Assembly (NCBI GenBank): GCA_000402355.1 | Contig: AQRS01000043.1 | Span: forward strand, 71,458 to 135,457 | Source of the DNA: Candidatus Iainarchaeum andersonii SCGC AAA011-E11 | GTDB taxonomy: Archaea > Iainarchaeota > Iainarchaeia > Iainarchaeales > Iainarchaeaceae | DNA: 64,000 nucleotides | Reading direction: 5' to 3' | Shown here: positions 51,403 through 60,243 of the stretch, in pieces | Layout: each line of letters opens with the position of its first letter | How positions within the stretch are numbered: position 1 is the stretch's first letter | Notes under the pieces: model-generated | Seen by the model: the letters and a program-made list of their open reading frames with translations, nothing else | Database searches by the model: none | Told to the model about the DNA's origin: nothing | Position numbers and translations under genes: made by a program

Positions 51403-51521
51403 AGGACCACATAAAAGATAACAAAAGGCCAGTATATTAACCTGCTGGGAAAAAACCTCGCAAAAAACGGCCCGAATGGCTTCACAAAAATAATTAAATA
51501 AGTTCAACACTAGATTATTGC

Positions 51522-52313
51522 ATGAAAAAACTGCTTCTCCTCGCCCTTATGCTGGGATTCATCGCGGCAAACGTCGCGGCAATTGCTGCGGTCAGCGTGG
51601 AGCTCCTGGACATCTCGATTTCCGTTGACAACAAGGGATACGCAGGCATAACAGAAAACTACATCCTCAAATTCACGAGCCCATTCGAGGAGGATGACTT
51701 CAAGCAAAAGGCTGTCGGCAACTCCTCAAGCCGGCTCTCATGGGAAGCGTCCTACAATTTCTTTTACCCGCGATTTGCGGAAAGCACCGGCAACGAGCTT
51801 GACACGTCCTCAATAATTTACGACGAGGGCTCCAAGACGCTCACACTCAAGTACACGCTGAAAAAAACTTTTGCAGCCCTGCTCCGCGAGGAACAGAGGG
51901 CAAACTTCTTCAGGATAAATGACAGGCAGTTCGCGTCATTCAACGAGGGCGGAACAATAGTGATTCCCGAAGGCACGAACATACAACTCACTTTGCCGAC
52001 AAACTCCGAACTCCAGAGCGACCCGCCGGAAAAGGCAATTGTGAACGGCAACCAAATAATTTTGAGGGGAATCCAGACCAATGCGCTCACCATAGACTAC
52101 AAGGCGCTCAAGCCGATTACGCAGAACACTTTCCAGCTGTTCGAGGACTTTTCAGGAATATACTTTCTGCTCGTGCCGCTGCTCATAATAATAATCGGCG
52201 CCGCATACATCAAAAGGGAGGAAGTCGGGCAGAGAATCGAGGATTATCTCGTGAAGCACTCGGAAATAAAACCCAGAACAGAAGACGAAGACATCGAGCT
52301 CTCGGACATCTAA
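51522..52313 (+). CDS. Exported, C-terminally membrane-anchored protein of unknown function
   Basis: 263 residues. A clear signal peptide (MKKLLLLALMLGFIAANVAAIAA) is followed by an outside beta-rich domain of about 190 residues, a single C-terminal membrane span (about 214-234, FLLVPLLIIIIGAAYI) and a short acidic cytosolic tail. I recognise no family. The plan resembles other DUF2207-like surface proteins but lacks diagnostic motifs. It converges on nob1 with a 4-nt overlap. Confidence 0.78.
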   Translation: MKKLLLLALMLGFIAANVAAIAAVSVELLDISISVDNKGYAGITENYILKFTSPFEEDDFKQKAVGNSSSRLSWEASYNFFYPRFAESTGNELDTSSIIYDEGSKTLTLKYTLKKTFAALLREEQRANFFRINDRQFASFNEGGTIVIPEGTNIQLTLPTNSELQSDPPEKAIVNGNQIILRGIQTNALTIDYKALKPITQNTFQLFEDFSGIYFLLVPLLIIIIGAAYIKREEVGQRIEDYLVKHSEIKPRTEDEDIELSDI

Positions 52314-52720
52314 CCGCGCTTCTTCTTGAACACGCGGTGCTTTTTTATTTCAGGGTGCGCAACACCCTCAAACTTCACATTCATTTTCTTCAGGACATTC
52401 TGGATGCTATAATCATCCGTAACAACAACAAACTTTTCCTTTCTTCCTTTGAATTCATGCACAAGCGCGACTATTGATGCGTCGGCATCGCTCAGCTCCG
52501 TTCCGGACTCATTCAGCTTCGCAAAAGTCTTCTGCATCGACAAAGGGCAGGGATCCTGAATCCCCAAAAGGCCCTGCGCAAAAGCGTTCTCCGCGAGGCT
52601 CTTCGAGGCAATGTCTTTCCACTCATCAAAAACCTTCGAAGTGGTAAAGTACTTGTTGCGCGGCTCGAAAGAAAAATTAGGGCTGTTCAGTAGCGCTGAA
52701 GCGTCGAGGATGAAAATCAT
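52310..52720 (-). CDS. nob1: PIN-domain endonuclease Nob1, zinc ribbon absent
   Basis: 136 residues. Nob1 makes the final cut at the 3' end of small-subunit rRNA. PIN motifs are ILDASALLN, the conserved Glu in FDEW, LSDADASIVAL and VVTDDYSIQNVL. Archaeal Nob1 usually has a CxxC..CxxC zinc ribbon after the PIN domain; here the protein ends in a basic KKHRVFKKKRG tail instead. Its ATG overlaps the upstream unknown gene by 4 nt. Its partner Pno1 is at 3.6 kb. Confidence 0.85.
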   Translation of the reverse strand: MIFILDASALLNSPNFSFEPRNKYFTTSKVFDEWKDIASKSLAENAFAQGLLGIQDPCPLSMQKTFAKLNESGTELSDADASIVALVHEFKGRKEKFVVVTDDYSIQNVLKKMNVKFEGVAHPEIKKHRVFKKKRG

Positions 52721-53181
52721 CGTTTACGCCTTGACAATTCATCAATCCATTGGGTAAGTAACGTGTGAAGTTTATTCAGGTTTTTCCAGTCGTTGGAGTC
52801 TGCAGAAACACCGCCCAAACTGGAGATAACCCCGCGTCTTTTTTTCTCCAAAAAACCCCGCACATCGGCAACCCTTGTTCTGTACTCTGGATCGGCATGC
52901 ATCATCAGTTCAATGCCCGCATGGGTGTCCAAAAGACAAATTTCACGGAGAATAGGGTCATGCAAGGACATTGCACTTTTAATGGCGACATATTCTTCCC
53001 GCGAAATCGCCCTTCCGAGAATTTTCCCGTATTCTTCGCGGGTGCGCAGCCCTGTTCTTTCACCGGGTTTGGAAGCGACATGTTCGGGTTCCCGGAGAGC
53101 AGTATGTTGTTCTGTGGAAACCTGCCCACCCACGGGTTTTCGTTTAAAAGGCGTTACAAGTCTCGCTAACCAACCGGGCAT
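52717..53181 (-). CDS. Hypothetical protein upstream of nob1
   Basis: 154 residues, not recognised. A basic N terminus (MPGWLARLVTPFKRKP) and a low-complexity polar stretch up to about residue 45 precede a helical domain (TREEYGKILGRAISREEYVAIKSAMSLHDPILREICLLD). It overlaps nob1 by ATGA, so the two are translated together. Plus-strand frames over the same bases lack a promoter or start context. It may act with Nob1, by context only. Confidence 0.62.
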   Translation of the reverse strand: MPGWLARLVTPFKRKPVGGQVSTEQHTALREPEHVASKPGERTGLRTREEYGKILGRAISREEYVAIKSAMSLHDPILREICLLDTHAGIELMMHADPEYRTRVADVRGFLEKKRRGVISSLGGVSADSNDWKNLNKLHTLLTQWIDELSRRKR

Positions 53182-53256
53182 TTCTAACCACTAGTGAAAA
53201 AGTTAAGTCTTCAATTATTTATAACTTTATTGATGGTATATAATGGTGTGAATTAA

Positions 53257-54711
53257 ATGGATTTGAAGGGCGCGGTCGCCTCACTGAGCGAGATTGAAAG
53301 GAAAACCCTCTCGGCACTTTCACAGGGCGCAAAAAGCGAGCAAGGCCTGGCGGCCGAAACAGGCCTCAACATTGATTCCGTGAGGCGCGCAGTGAACTGG
53401 CTATCGCAAAAAGGGTTTGCCGAAATAAAGGACAATGCGCACGAAAAACTTGTTCTGACAAAGGAAGGCGAAAAAAGCCTCAAGGAAGGGCTTCCGGAAA
53501 CGAGAATGCTGAAGGCGCTCGCAAAAATCGAAAAGGCGGATTTTGAGAAACTGATGAAAGAGGCGTCGCTGAACCAGCAGGAATTCAACGTAGCGCTCGG
53601 AATAAACAGGAAAAACAACTTCATAGCAATTATCCGCGAGGAAAAAACAAAGGCAATGCTCACCGAAGCCGGAAAAGAATATGCGCAGAAGAAACTTCCG
53701 TTGGAAGAGGCGCTTGAAAAAATAGCCGAAGGCGACAAAGCAAAGGAAGAGGAAGCGAAAGAATTGATTGCGCGCGGCCTCGCGGAAAAAAAAGAACAAA
53801 CACAAAGAGAAGTATGCATAACAAGTTTGGGCGAGGAGGCAAAAAAAAGCAATGAATTTTCCGGAAAAAGAACGTACAACGTGAAGGACCCTGTTCCAGA
53901 GGTGTTCGGGGGCAAGAAACAGCCGTACATACAGTTCCTCAACATCATAAGGCGCAAACTCACGGAGCTGGGTTTCGAGGAAATGGAGGCGCCACTCATT
54001 GTGCACGAATTTTACAATTTCGACGTTTTATTCCAGCCGCAAAATCACCCCGCAAGAACATGGACAGACACTTACCAGCTGAAAAATCCACGAGTGGGGA
54101 AACTCGCAGACAGAAAAAATGTGGCCGCGGTAAAGGCCGCACACGAAACAGGCGGGGTTTCGGCCTCAAGCGGTTGGCGCTACTCATGGTTAGAGGAAAT
54201 CGCATCCAAAGTGATGCCTACCGCGCATGGAACCGCGCACTCCGCGAGGCAGCTCACAAAAGGAGTGAAGATGCCCGGAAAATACTTTGCGATAGCGCGC
54301 TGCTTCAGGCCGGATGTTCTCGACGCAACTCATTTGATTGAATTCAACCAGACCGAAGGATTCATTGTCGGAGAGGACCTGAACTTCACGCATTTGCTCG
54401 GAATGCTGGAGCAGTTCGCAAAGGAAATCGCGGGCGCAAAGGAAGTGAAATTCATTCCGGATTATTACCCGTTCACCGAGCCATCTGTACAGCTGAGCGC
54501 AAAGCACCCGGACTTGGGCTGGGTCGAACTCGGGGGTGCTGGAATGTTCAGGCCGGAAATCCTCGAGAACCTCGGAATAAAGGGACAGGCGATTGCATGG
54601 GGAATAGGAATAGACAGGCTCGCGATGTTCAAGCTCGGAATCAAGGACATAAGGCATTTGTTCTCGGACGATTTGAACTGGCTCAGGAAAACGCCGCTGG
54701 TGATGGAATGA
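53257..54711 (+). CDS. pheS: Phenylalanyl-tRNA synthetase alpha subunit
   Basis: 484 residues. The N terminus has winged-helix DNA/tRNA-binding-like domains of the archaeal/eukaryotic type (LSEIERKTLSALSQGAKSEQGLAAETGLNIDSVRRAVNWL). The class II catalytic core follows: PALI-like HPARTWTDTYQL (motif 2 region), FARCFRPDVLDATHLIEFNQTEGF and the motif 3 GWGIGIDRL-type ending (AIAWGIGIDRLAM). TATA GTATATAAT lies at about 53233. The next gene overlaps its stop. Confidence 0.96.
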   Translation: MDLKGAVASLSEIERKTLSALSQGAKSEQGLAAETGLNIDSVRRAVNWLSQKGFAEIKDNAHEKLVLTKEGEKSLKEGLPETRMLKALAKIEKADFEKLMKEASLNQQEFNVALGINRKNNFIAIIREEKTKAMLTEAGKEYAQKKLPLEEALEKIAEGDKAKEEEAKELIARGLAEKKEQTQREVCITSLGEEAKKSNEFSGKRTYNVKDPVPEVFGGKKQPYIQFLNIIRRKLTELGFEEMEAPLIVHEFYNFDVLFQPQNHPARTWTDTYQLKNPRVGKLADRKNVAAVKAAHETGGVSASSGWRYSWLEEIASKVMPTAHGTAHSARQLTKGVKMPGKYFAIARCFRPDVLDATHLIEFNQTEGFIVGEDLNFTHLLGMLEQFAKEIAGAKEVKFIPDYYPFTEPSVQLSAKHPDLGWVELGGAGMFRPEILENLGIKGQAIAWGIGIDRLAMFKLGIKDIRHLFSDDLNWLRKTPLVME

Positions 54712-54983
54712 CAAAACAAAAAATTGCATCTATTGAGAAAGGATACCGCACAGCGGAACAAATAAGGCAAGAACTTTTTGAACTGGGCACCAGATTACAA
54801 GAGCCTAGAATAAAAGAAAATCGAGAATTGCTTCAAGAGATATCAACTAGGCAAAGAGAGTTGTTAGAGGCTCTCGCCAAAAGAGGCGGAAATGTCATTA
54901 AGCGCAAAACAGCAAAAGGACCAAACTCCCAACAAAAAGCAAGAATAATTTCAATGAAGCCACCATTTAGGAGGCACGGATAA
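54708..54983 (+). CDS. Small unknown gene inserted between pheS and pheT
   Basis: A 91-residue hydrophilic protein whose ATG overlaps the pheS stop by 4 nt and whose TAA overlaps the pheT ATG by one base. The first 60 residues form a probable coiled coil (EKGYRTAEQIRQELFELGTRL..ENRELLQEISTRQRELLEAL); the rest is a basic tail. The bases are more A/T-rich than both neighbours. An SD GGAGG near its end serves pheT. No family is recognised. Confidence 0.68.
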   Translation: MTKQKIASIEKGYRTAEQIRQELFELGTRLQEPRIKENRELLQEISTRQRELLEALAKRGGNVIKRKTAKGPNSQQKARIISMKPPFRRHG

Positions 54984-56638
54984 TGCCCACAATTGAAGTC
55001 AGTAAGAAGGATTTGGAATCGCTTATCGGAAAGAAACTTTCCAAGAAACAGCTCGAAGAGGCGCTGATGTACGTGAAGGGAGAAATAGACTCCGAACAGG
55101 GCGATGCGCTGAGAATTGATGTCAAGGAAACCAACAGGCCGGACCTCTGGAGCGCCGAGGGAATCTCAAGGGAACTCCGCACAAGAACGGGAATGGAAAA
55201 AGGAATCGGGCAGTACAATGTTTCAAAGGCGAAAATTGAATGCACAATTGAAAAGACCGTTGAAAAGGCGCGGCCGTTCATCTGCTGCGCAATAATCAGG
55301 AACGTTACGGTAACAGAGAACCTGCTTGTGCAGATGATACAACTGCAGGAAAAAGTTGCAACCACATTCGGCAGGAAAAGAAAGGAAACAGGAATAGGCC
55401 TTTACGATTTCGACAAAATGGCGCCGCCAGTGTTCTACCGCGGATACAGGGACAAGGAAATAGAATTCGTTCCGCTGGAATACAAAGTGAAAATGAAGCC
55501 GTCCGAAATACTTGCGGAGCACCCCAAAGGAAAGGAATTCGCGCATCTCCTCAAAGGAACGGAATATTACCCGATTGTAATTGACTCGAAGAACGTTGTT
55601 TCTTCAATGCCGCCCATAATCAATTCCGAAACAACCGGAAAGGTAACGGAGCAGACAAAAAACCTTTTCCTCGAGGTAACGGGGCACAACTGGGAAACCG
55701 TGAACACGGCATTGAAGGTAATGTGCATGGCGCTCGCCGACCGCGGCGGAAAAATCGAGGCCGTGAAAATAAATTTCCCAAAAACAAAAACTTACCCGCA
55801 AAAAAGCATTGAAACCCCGTTCTTCGCGACAAAAAAAATCGGCGTCACGCTTGATTACATCAACAGGGTTTCAGGCCTGGGCATTGACGCAAAAAAAGCG
55901 GTTCTGCTGCTGGAAAAAAGCGGCATGAATGCAAAAGCCAAGGGAAGCAAAATCGAGGTTGAATACCCGGATTACAGGCTGGACATCCTCCACCAGATAG
56001 ACATTGTGGAGGACATAATCATTTCTTACGGCTACAACAAAATTGCGCCAAGCCAGGTGAAAATGAGCGTACTGGGAAGCGAAAGGAAAGAAACCGCCTA
56101 CATTGACAAGGTGCGCGATGCGTGCACCGGCCTGGGTTTGCAGGAAGTGCTCACGTTCATGCTCACTTCAATGGAGAAGCAGGAAAAAATGGTTTCCCTC
56201 AAAGGAGAAAAATTCGTGGAAATAGCAAACCCAGTTTCAATGAACTGGAGCATAATGAGAAAAAACATTTACCCGGAGCTGCTCGAGTTCCTCGCGAAAA
56301 ACAAGCACAACGAATACCCCCAAAGAATTTTCGAAATCGGGAAAACGCTGGAACTTGACGCAAAAACAGACACTAAAACCGCGGAAAAAACGAGGCTCTG
56401 CATTGCAATGGCCGGAAAGGACGCCAGGTTCACGCAAATAAAATCATGCCTCAACGCGGTCTGCAGGGAACTCGGCAAAAAAATCTCTGCAGATGAAGCC
56501 GCGCACCCTTCATTCATGAAAGGAAAAACCGCTTTGGTCAACGGCGATGTAAAGGGAATACTCGGGGAAATAGATTCATCCGTCCTGAAGGAATTCGGAA
56601 TCTCGATGCCTGTAGTGATGCTTGAAATTGAACTGTGA
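54983..56638 (+). CDS. pheT: Phenylalanyl-tRNA synthetase beta subunit
   Basis: 551 residues, the archaeal/eukaryotic short form. N-terminal RNA-binding-like region, then the B3/4 editing domain, B5 domain (YINRVSGLGIDAKKAVLLLEKSGM) and a noncatalytic class II fold (VEDIIISYGYNKIAPS, GLQEVLTFMLTS, VEIANPVSMNWSIMRKNIYPELL). It pairs with PheS in a heterotetramer. GGAGG lies 9 nt before the ATG. It converges on rfcL. Confidence 0.96.
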   Translation: MPTIEVSKKDLESLIGKKLSKKQLEEALMYVKGEIDSEQGDALRIDVKETNRPDLWSAEGISRELRTRTGMEKGIGQYNVSKAKIECTIEKTVEKARPFICCAIIRNVTVTENLLVQMIQLQEKVATTFGRKRKETGIGLYDFDKMAPPVFYRGYRDKEIEFVPLEYKVKMKPSEILAEHPKGKEFAHLLKGTEYYPIVIDSKNVVSSMPPIINSETTGKVTEQTKNLFLEVTGHNWETVNTALKVMCMALADRGGKIEAVKINFPKTKTYPQKSIETPFFATKKIGVTLDYINRVSGLGIDAKKAVLLLEKSGMNAKAKGSKIEVEYPDYRLDILHQIDIVEDIIISYGYNKIAPSQVKMSVLGSERKETAYIDKVRDACTGLGLQEVLTFMLTSMEKQEKMVSLKGEKFVEIANPVSMNWSIMRKNIYPELLEFLAKNKHNEYPQRIFEIGKTLELDAKTDTKTAEKTRLCIAMAGKDARFTQIKSCLNAVCRELGKKISADEAAHPSFMKGKTALVNGDVKGILGEIDSSVLKEFGISMPVVMLEIEL

Positions 56639-56639
56639 A

Positions 56640-58064
56640 TCAGAACAGCCTTGTCTGCTTCCCTTTTTCCTCCTCGCGCAAATCTGTATCCCCTGCTTCC
56701 CGGCTTTCAGGGCCTTCGCCAGGCTCCTCATGCAATGGCCCCTGCAAATCTTCTTCCTGCACGGGCCCGTAAAAAAACCTTTTCGGCCTTGCGCGCTCAT
56801 CAATTATTTTCTGCGACTCCTCCATTATGGACTGGACTTTTTTTGTTTCCGGCTTCGTGTCAAGGAGGAACGCTACTTCCTTTTCAGTGAGGCCAAAAAG
56901 CGCCGTGCACCCAACCGCTTTCTTTTTGTCGGCAAAAACCATTTTAAAGAAAGGCAAATCATTCGAAACCACTTCGCGCGAGGAAGAATGCGTTTTTGCG
57001 CCTATCTTGGAGCCGAGCTCGCGCTTCAATGCGCGCAAAGAGGAGGTCCTTGAAAGCATTGAAAGCAGGCCGGGGAACTGGTACATTACAAAGTCGTTTG
57101 AAACGCTGCTCTTTGACAATGCGACGCCCTCGGCCGCCAGTTCAGTGCTGTAGCGCAAAAAACCCCAGTGCTGCTTGTTGAAAATCCTTCCGTTGAAAAC
57201 GTCCGCACGAGAGAGCCTGTCGAACGCAAGCGCAACGTCGTTAGCGCTAGAATACTGGCGCGGAATGTTCTCCTCTACCCAGTTGAAGAGCATGTCGTTG
57301 CTCAAATCGCTCTGGCTCCTTGCCTCGCGAACCTGCGCAAAGTCAGTTCCCTTGAAAATCGCCTTCATGACACTGAAAACTTTCTGCTGCCTTTCCCTTG
57401 GGGAAAGCGAGGCAACGTCCTGCATTGAAATGTTTTTTGAAAGCGAGAGCGTCTGCAGATCAAGGAGCGCGGAGCGCATGTCGCCCGAGGAGTTCTGCGC
57501 CAATTCCTTTACCGCGTCCTCGTCAAAAGGAATTTTTTCCAGTTCCAAAATCTCGCGCAGGCGCTTGGCAATGGAAAGGTAATTGATTTTCTTGAATTCA
57601 AACGCGCGGCACACGAAACGGAGCTGCGAAATGTCGCGGTTGGAAAAAATGTCGTTGGCGGTAATGACTACCGGGTTCCTTGATTCCTTTATGACGGAAA
57701 GGATTGCCTTTGCGCCGCCCCTGTCATTCCTCGTGAGAGCGTCAACCTCGTCCAAAAGCAAAAGCCTTTTCGAACCCGTTATGGAAGCGCTCTGCAAAGC
57801 CGCGCCCGCAACCCGCTCAATCACTTCCTTGGAGCGCAGCATGGAGCCGTTCAATTCAACAATGCCCCAGTTGAACTGCCTTGCAATGAGATAAGCCAGG
57901 CACGTTTTGCCAGCGCCTGATTGGCCCCAAAACAATAAAGGCGGCTGCCCGCTGCCCTTGGCCCACTTTTTTGCCCACTCAAAGGACTTCTCGACTATTT
58001 CGGTATTGCCGATGAACTCTTCCGCGCCTTTCGGGAAGAACTTTTCCGTCCAAAAATCCTGCAT
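56640..58064 (-). CDS. rfcL: Replication factor C large subunit
   Basis: 474 residues. RFC loads PCNA on primed DNA. The AAA+ domain has FWGQSGAGKTCLAYL (Walker A) and LLLLDEVDALT (Walker B), with VITANDIFSN (sensor 1). The C-terminal third includes a charged tail that ends exactly in KQTRLF, a PCNA-interacting (PIP-like) motif. Two PCNAs are available in this window. ATG 58064 gives the family N terminus (MQDFWTEKFFPK) and lies about 25 nt after GTTTTATTAG; ATG 58073 is possible. Confidence 0.93.
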   Translation of the reverse strand: MQDFWTEKFFPKGAEEFIGNTEIVEKSFEWAKKWAKGSGQPPLLFWGQSGAGKTCLAYLIARQFNWGIVELNGSMLRSKEVIERVAGAALQSASITGSKRLLLLDEVDALTRNDRGGAKAILSVIKESRNPVVITANDIFSNRDISQLRFVCRAFEFKKINYLSIAKRLREILELEKIPFDEDAVKELAQNSSGDMRSALLDLQTLSLSKNISMQDVASLSPRERQQKVFSVMKAIFKGTDFAQVREARSQSDLSNDMLFNWVEENIPRQYSSANDVALAFDRLSRADVFNGRIFNKQHWGFLRYSTELAAEGVALSKSSVSNDFVMYQFPGLLSMLSRTSSLRALKRELGSKIGAKTHSSSREVVSNDLPFFKMVFADKKKAVGCTALFGLTEKEVAFLLDTKPETKKVQSIMEESQKIIDERARPKRFFYGPVQEEDLQGPLHEEPGEGPESREAGDTDLREEEKGKQTRLF

Positions 58065-58102
58065 AAATAGCATGATTGGCCGGAAACTAATAAAACCTGC
58101 AC

Positions 58103-59227
58103 TCAAAGCCCTTTCAGTATCAGTTCTTTCGGGATTCCGCAGCGAAACTGCCTTGTTTTGCCCTGGTTCCCCATGCTCACGGGCTCCGAAGAAATGAAAT
58201 TCTGTTTCTCCAGAGCCGCGAGAACATCACGGAGGCGCCGCTCCTTCAGCGACGCGCCCTTCTCCTTTGAGTAAAGCCCATAAATTGCCCCGGAGTTTAT
58301 TGCCGGGTTCTCGGAAATTATTTTCAGCAGCAGCAGTTCATCCCTCGCGAGAAAACCCAGGCCCTTGGCAAGCGAAGCCGCATCAACCGATTCAAATGCG
58401 CCCTTCAAATGCGCAACAAGCAATTTCCCGGAATTTTCCTTCTCCGCAATGCGCCCCGCCTTCAGGAGCGATTCAATGGCTATGCGCGCATCCCCACCCA
58501 ATTTTGCGGCGTGCGCGGCCGCAACGCCGATTGCATCCTTGTCGACAACGCCCTTCACGAACGCGAGCTCTGAGCGCTCCGAAAGGATTTTTTTCAGCTG
58601 CTCCGGAGTGTAAGGGCTGAACACAACTGTCTGCTCCGCGAGCGAGCTCCTTATCCTTGAATCAAGCCTGGAAGTGAGCTCAACATCATTCGAAATCAGC
58701 ACAATGCCAATGCCCTGTTTGCCATGCTCAACCACGCGCAGCAAATCATACAAAAGCTTTGAGCCAGAATCGCTCACGAGAAGCTGGTCCACCTCATCAA
58801 GGACAACAATCGGCGTAAAGCTGCATTTCTTCATTGATTCGAGAACGCTCGTGTAAATCTCGTCGGTTGCGAGCCCGCGCCTCGGAATCGCAGAACCCAA
58901 AAAATTCGCCAATGCAATGAGGATTGCGGCACGAGAATTGAACTCAAAGCAGTTCAAATAAAGGCTCTTCGCGCGGTCGGAAGCATCCTCAAGCTCCTTG
59001 AGCACAAACTTCACGCAGACCGTTTTCCCCACGCCCGTTGAGCCGGAAAGAAAAACATTCACAGGCTTTTTCCCCTTGAGCAAGGGATCAAAACAGTAAA
59101 CCAGCGACTCAATCTCCTTCCCGCGCCCCGGAAGCACCTCGGGAATGAATTCAGGATATAGGTAGCGCTCATCCAGGAAAATGCTGTTTTCCGTTACGCG
59201 CGCACGGAAAAGGTTGGTGCCTGACAT
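58103..59227 (-). CDS. cdc6: Orc1/Cdc6 replication initiator
   Basis: 374 residues. AAA+ motifs are FLSGSTGVGKTVCVKF (Walker A), PIVVLDEVDQLLV (Walker B) and LISND (sensor 1). The initiator-specific GGDARIAIESL (sensor 2) precedes a C-terminal winged helix (LLLKIISENPAINSGAIYGLYSKEKG..LKERRLRDVLAALEKQNFI). ATG 59227 starts at the family N terminus; the longer frame would run through a TTTTTAACC promoter box. Archaeal origins often lie next to this gene, but I see no clear origin-recognition box repeats upstream. Confidence 0.93.
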   Translation of the reverse strand: MSGTNLFRARVTENSIFLDERYLYPEFIPEVLPGRGKEIESLVYCFDPLLKGKKPVNVFLSGSTGVGKTVCVKFVLKELEDASDRAKSLYLNCFEFNSRAAILIALANFLGSAIPRRGLATDEIYTSVLESMKKCSFTPIVVLDEVDQLLVSDSGSKLLYDLLRVVEHGKQGIGIVLISNDVELTSRLDSRIRSSLAEQTVVFSPYTPEQLKKILSERSELAFVKGVVDKDAIGVAAAHAAKLGGDARIAIESLLKAGRIAEKENSGKLLVAHLKGAFESVDAASLAKGLGFLARDELLLLKIISENPAINSGAIYGLYSKEKGASLKERRLRDVLAALEKQNFISSEPVSMGNQGKTRQFRCGIPKELILKGL

Positions 59228-59352
59228 GAATAAAAGTATCGTTGCCGGGGTTAAAAAGGTTGCAGTGCCGCACCGGCAGGCAACCCTCCCGAAAATTATT
59301 AAAAGGGCAAGCATTTTATTGTGTTTGAATCAACAATAATTTGGTGACAAAA

Positions 59353-59562
59353 ATGGGAAACGGAACGCTGTTGATACCAAAAAGGAGAATAGAGGAGGCA
59401 AAAACGGTCAGGGACAAACTGGACTCGCTAATCGAGACGGCCGAAATAATGAACAACAAAACCCTCAAGGCAAGCATCAGGAAAAGCGAGCAAGACATTG
59501 CAAAAGGCAGGTACACGAGGGTTGAATCCGCAAAGGAACTGGACGAATTCTTTGAAAGGTAA
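59353..59562 (+). CDS. RelB-like antitoxin
   Basis: 69 residues. A hydrophilic, mostly helical protein (RIEEAKTVRDKLDSLIETAEIMNNKTLKASIRKSEQDIAKGRYTR) ending in a short acidic helix VESAKELDEFFER. This shape is that of RelB/Phd-like antitoxins whose C-terminal part wraps the toxin. The start may be ATG 59353 or GTG 59344. The toxin frame begins 6 nt after its stop. It reads divergently from cdc6. Confidence 0.8.
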   Translation: MGNGTLLIPKRRIEEAKTVRDKLDSLIETAEIMNNKTLKASIRKSEQDIAKGRYTRVESAKELDEFFER

Positions 59563-59567
59563 TTGCC

Positions 59568-59813
59568 TTGTATGCGGATTTCTCTGACGAATTCAAGAAG
59601 CAAATGGGCAAAATCCGGGACAACGCCACCCTTGAAAAGCTTAAGACGGCAGTGAAAAACATTCTCCTCAACCCTGAAAAAGGAAAATTCCTGAGCGGAA
59701 ACCTCAAAGGCAAGAAAAGCATCCGCATAAAGCCCTTTAGATTAATATTTGAAGTAAAGCACGAAAGCATTGTGTTCCATACCTTCGACCATAGGGGAAA
59801 AGTATACAGGTAA
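59568..59813 (+). CDS. RelE/ParE-family toxin
   Basis: 81 residues. The RelE fold is recognisable in YADFSDEFKKQMGKI..LEKLKTAVKNILLNP, FLSGNLKGKKSIRIKPFRLIFEVKHESIVFHTFDHRGKVY, the compact ribosome-dependent mRNA interferase family with the conserved Arg before the sheet and an Arg near the C terminus. The start is a TTG at 59568, where homologues have MY..FS. It forms a two-gene module with the preceding antitoxin gene. Confidence 0.85.
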   Translation: MYADFSDEFKKQMGKIRDNATLEKLKTAVKNILLNPEKGKFLSGNLKGKKSIRIKPFRLIFEVKHESIVFHTFDHRGKVYR

Positions 59814-60243
59814 CAGGCAGACTTTTTGCGTCTTTCTTTTTAGTGCAGGTTTAGCCCTTTTCTTTTTTGGCACGGCTTTTTTCTTTTCTGCAAGAAAAGA
59901 AAAAAGGCGTCGCACCGGCAATGTGCCCCTTCGAAACTGCTTTAAAAGAAAGAAAGGAAAGGTATGCAGGCTCATTGGTTGTGGCGGGAAGCGCGGGTTA
60001 AGGGACACACCCTAATTCTTGAATTTCCCCTTAACTCCCTTCACCCCGCACACCTTTTCTTTTTGTTTGGCCAAAAAGGCTTGACCAAAAAGAACTTCAC
60101 GAAAAAAATCTATGATGTTGCGGAATAATGAAGGAAACTGCACCACTACCATAAACCTCCCGAAAAACAAGAACCACGCGAATTAATGTTTTCACTAACC
60201 AAACTGAAAAGGTTAAAAAGCCCTAAACCCCCCAATATGCTTT
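59814..60243. other. 430-nt non-coding stretch with palindromic elements
   Basis: I see no credible gene. It contains the second copy of the pyrimidine/purine palindromic element, and a long imperfect hairpin at about 59977-60054. The latter has GGTTGTGGCGGG facing CCCCGCACACC, and GGGTTAAGGG facing CCCTTAACTCCC. A/T-rich sequence with a TATA-like AAAGGTTAAAAAGC (about 60209-60222) leads to the next gene. Confidence 0.5.
59854..60094. repeat. Pyrimidine/purine palindromic element, copy 2
   Basis: Blocks shared with 11814-11965 are GCCCTTTTCTTTTTT (59854-59868) and the 31-nt palindrome (59877-59907; one base differs). The GGTCAAGC block occurs inverted, as GCTTGACCAAAAAGAA (60079-60094). No tRNA follows here. 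It sits right after the RelBE-like module. Confidence 0.6.

Noticed and set aside
52765..53194. Plus-strand open frames over the gene upstream of nob1
   Set aside because: There is no promoter or ribosome binding site, while the minus frame overlaps nob1 by ATGA as in a normal operon.
59228..59340. Replication origin upstream of cdc6
   Set aside because: No repeated or inverted origin-recognition boxes are visible in the gap, so I do not annotate an origin.
59977..60054. Hairpin region as a tRNA gene
   Set aside because: No anticodon stem or T arm can be placed, and the acceptor ends do not pair over seven bases.
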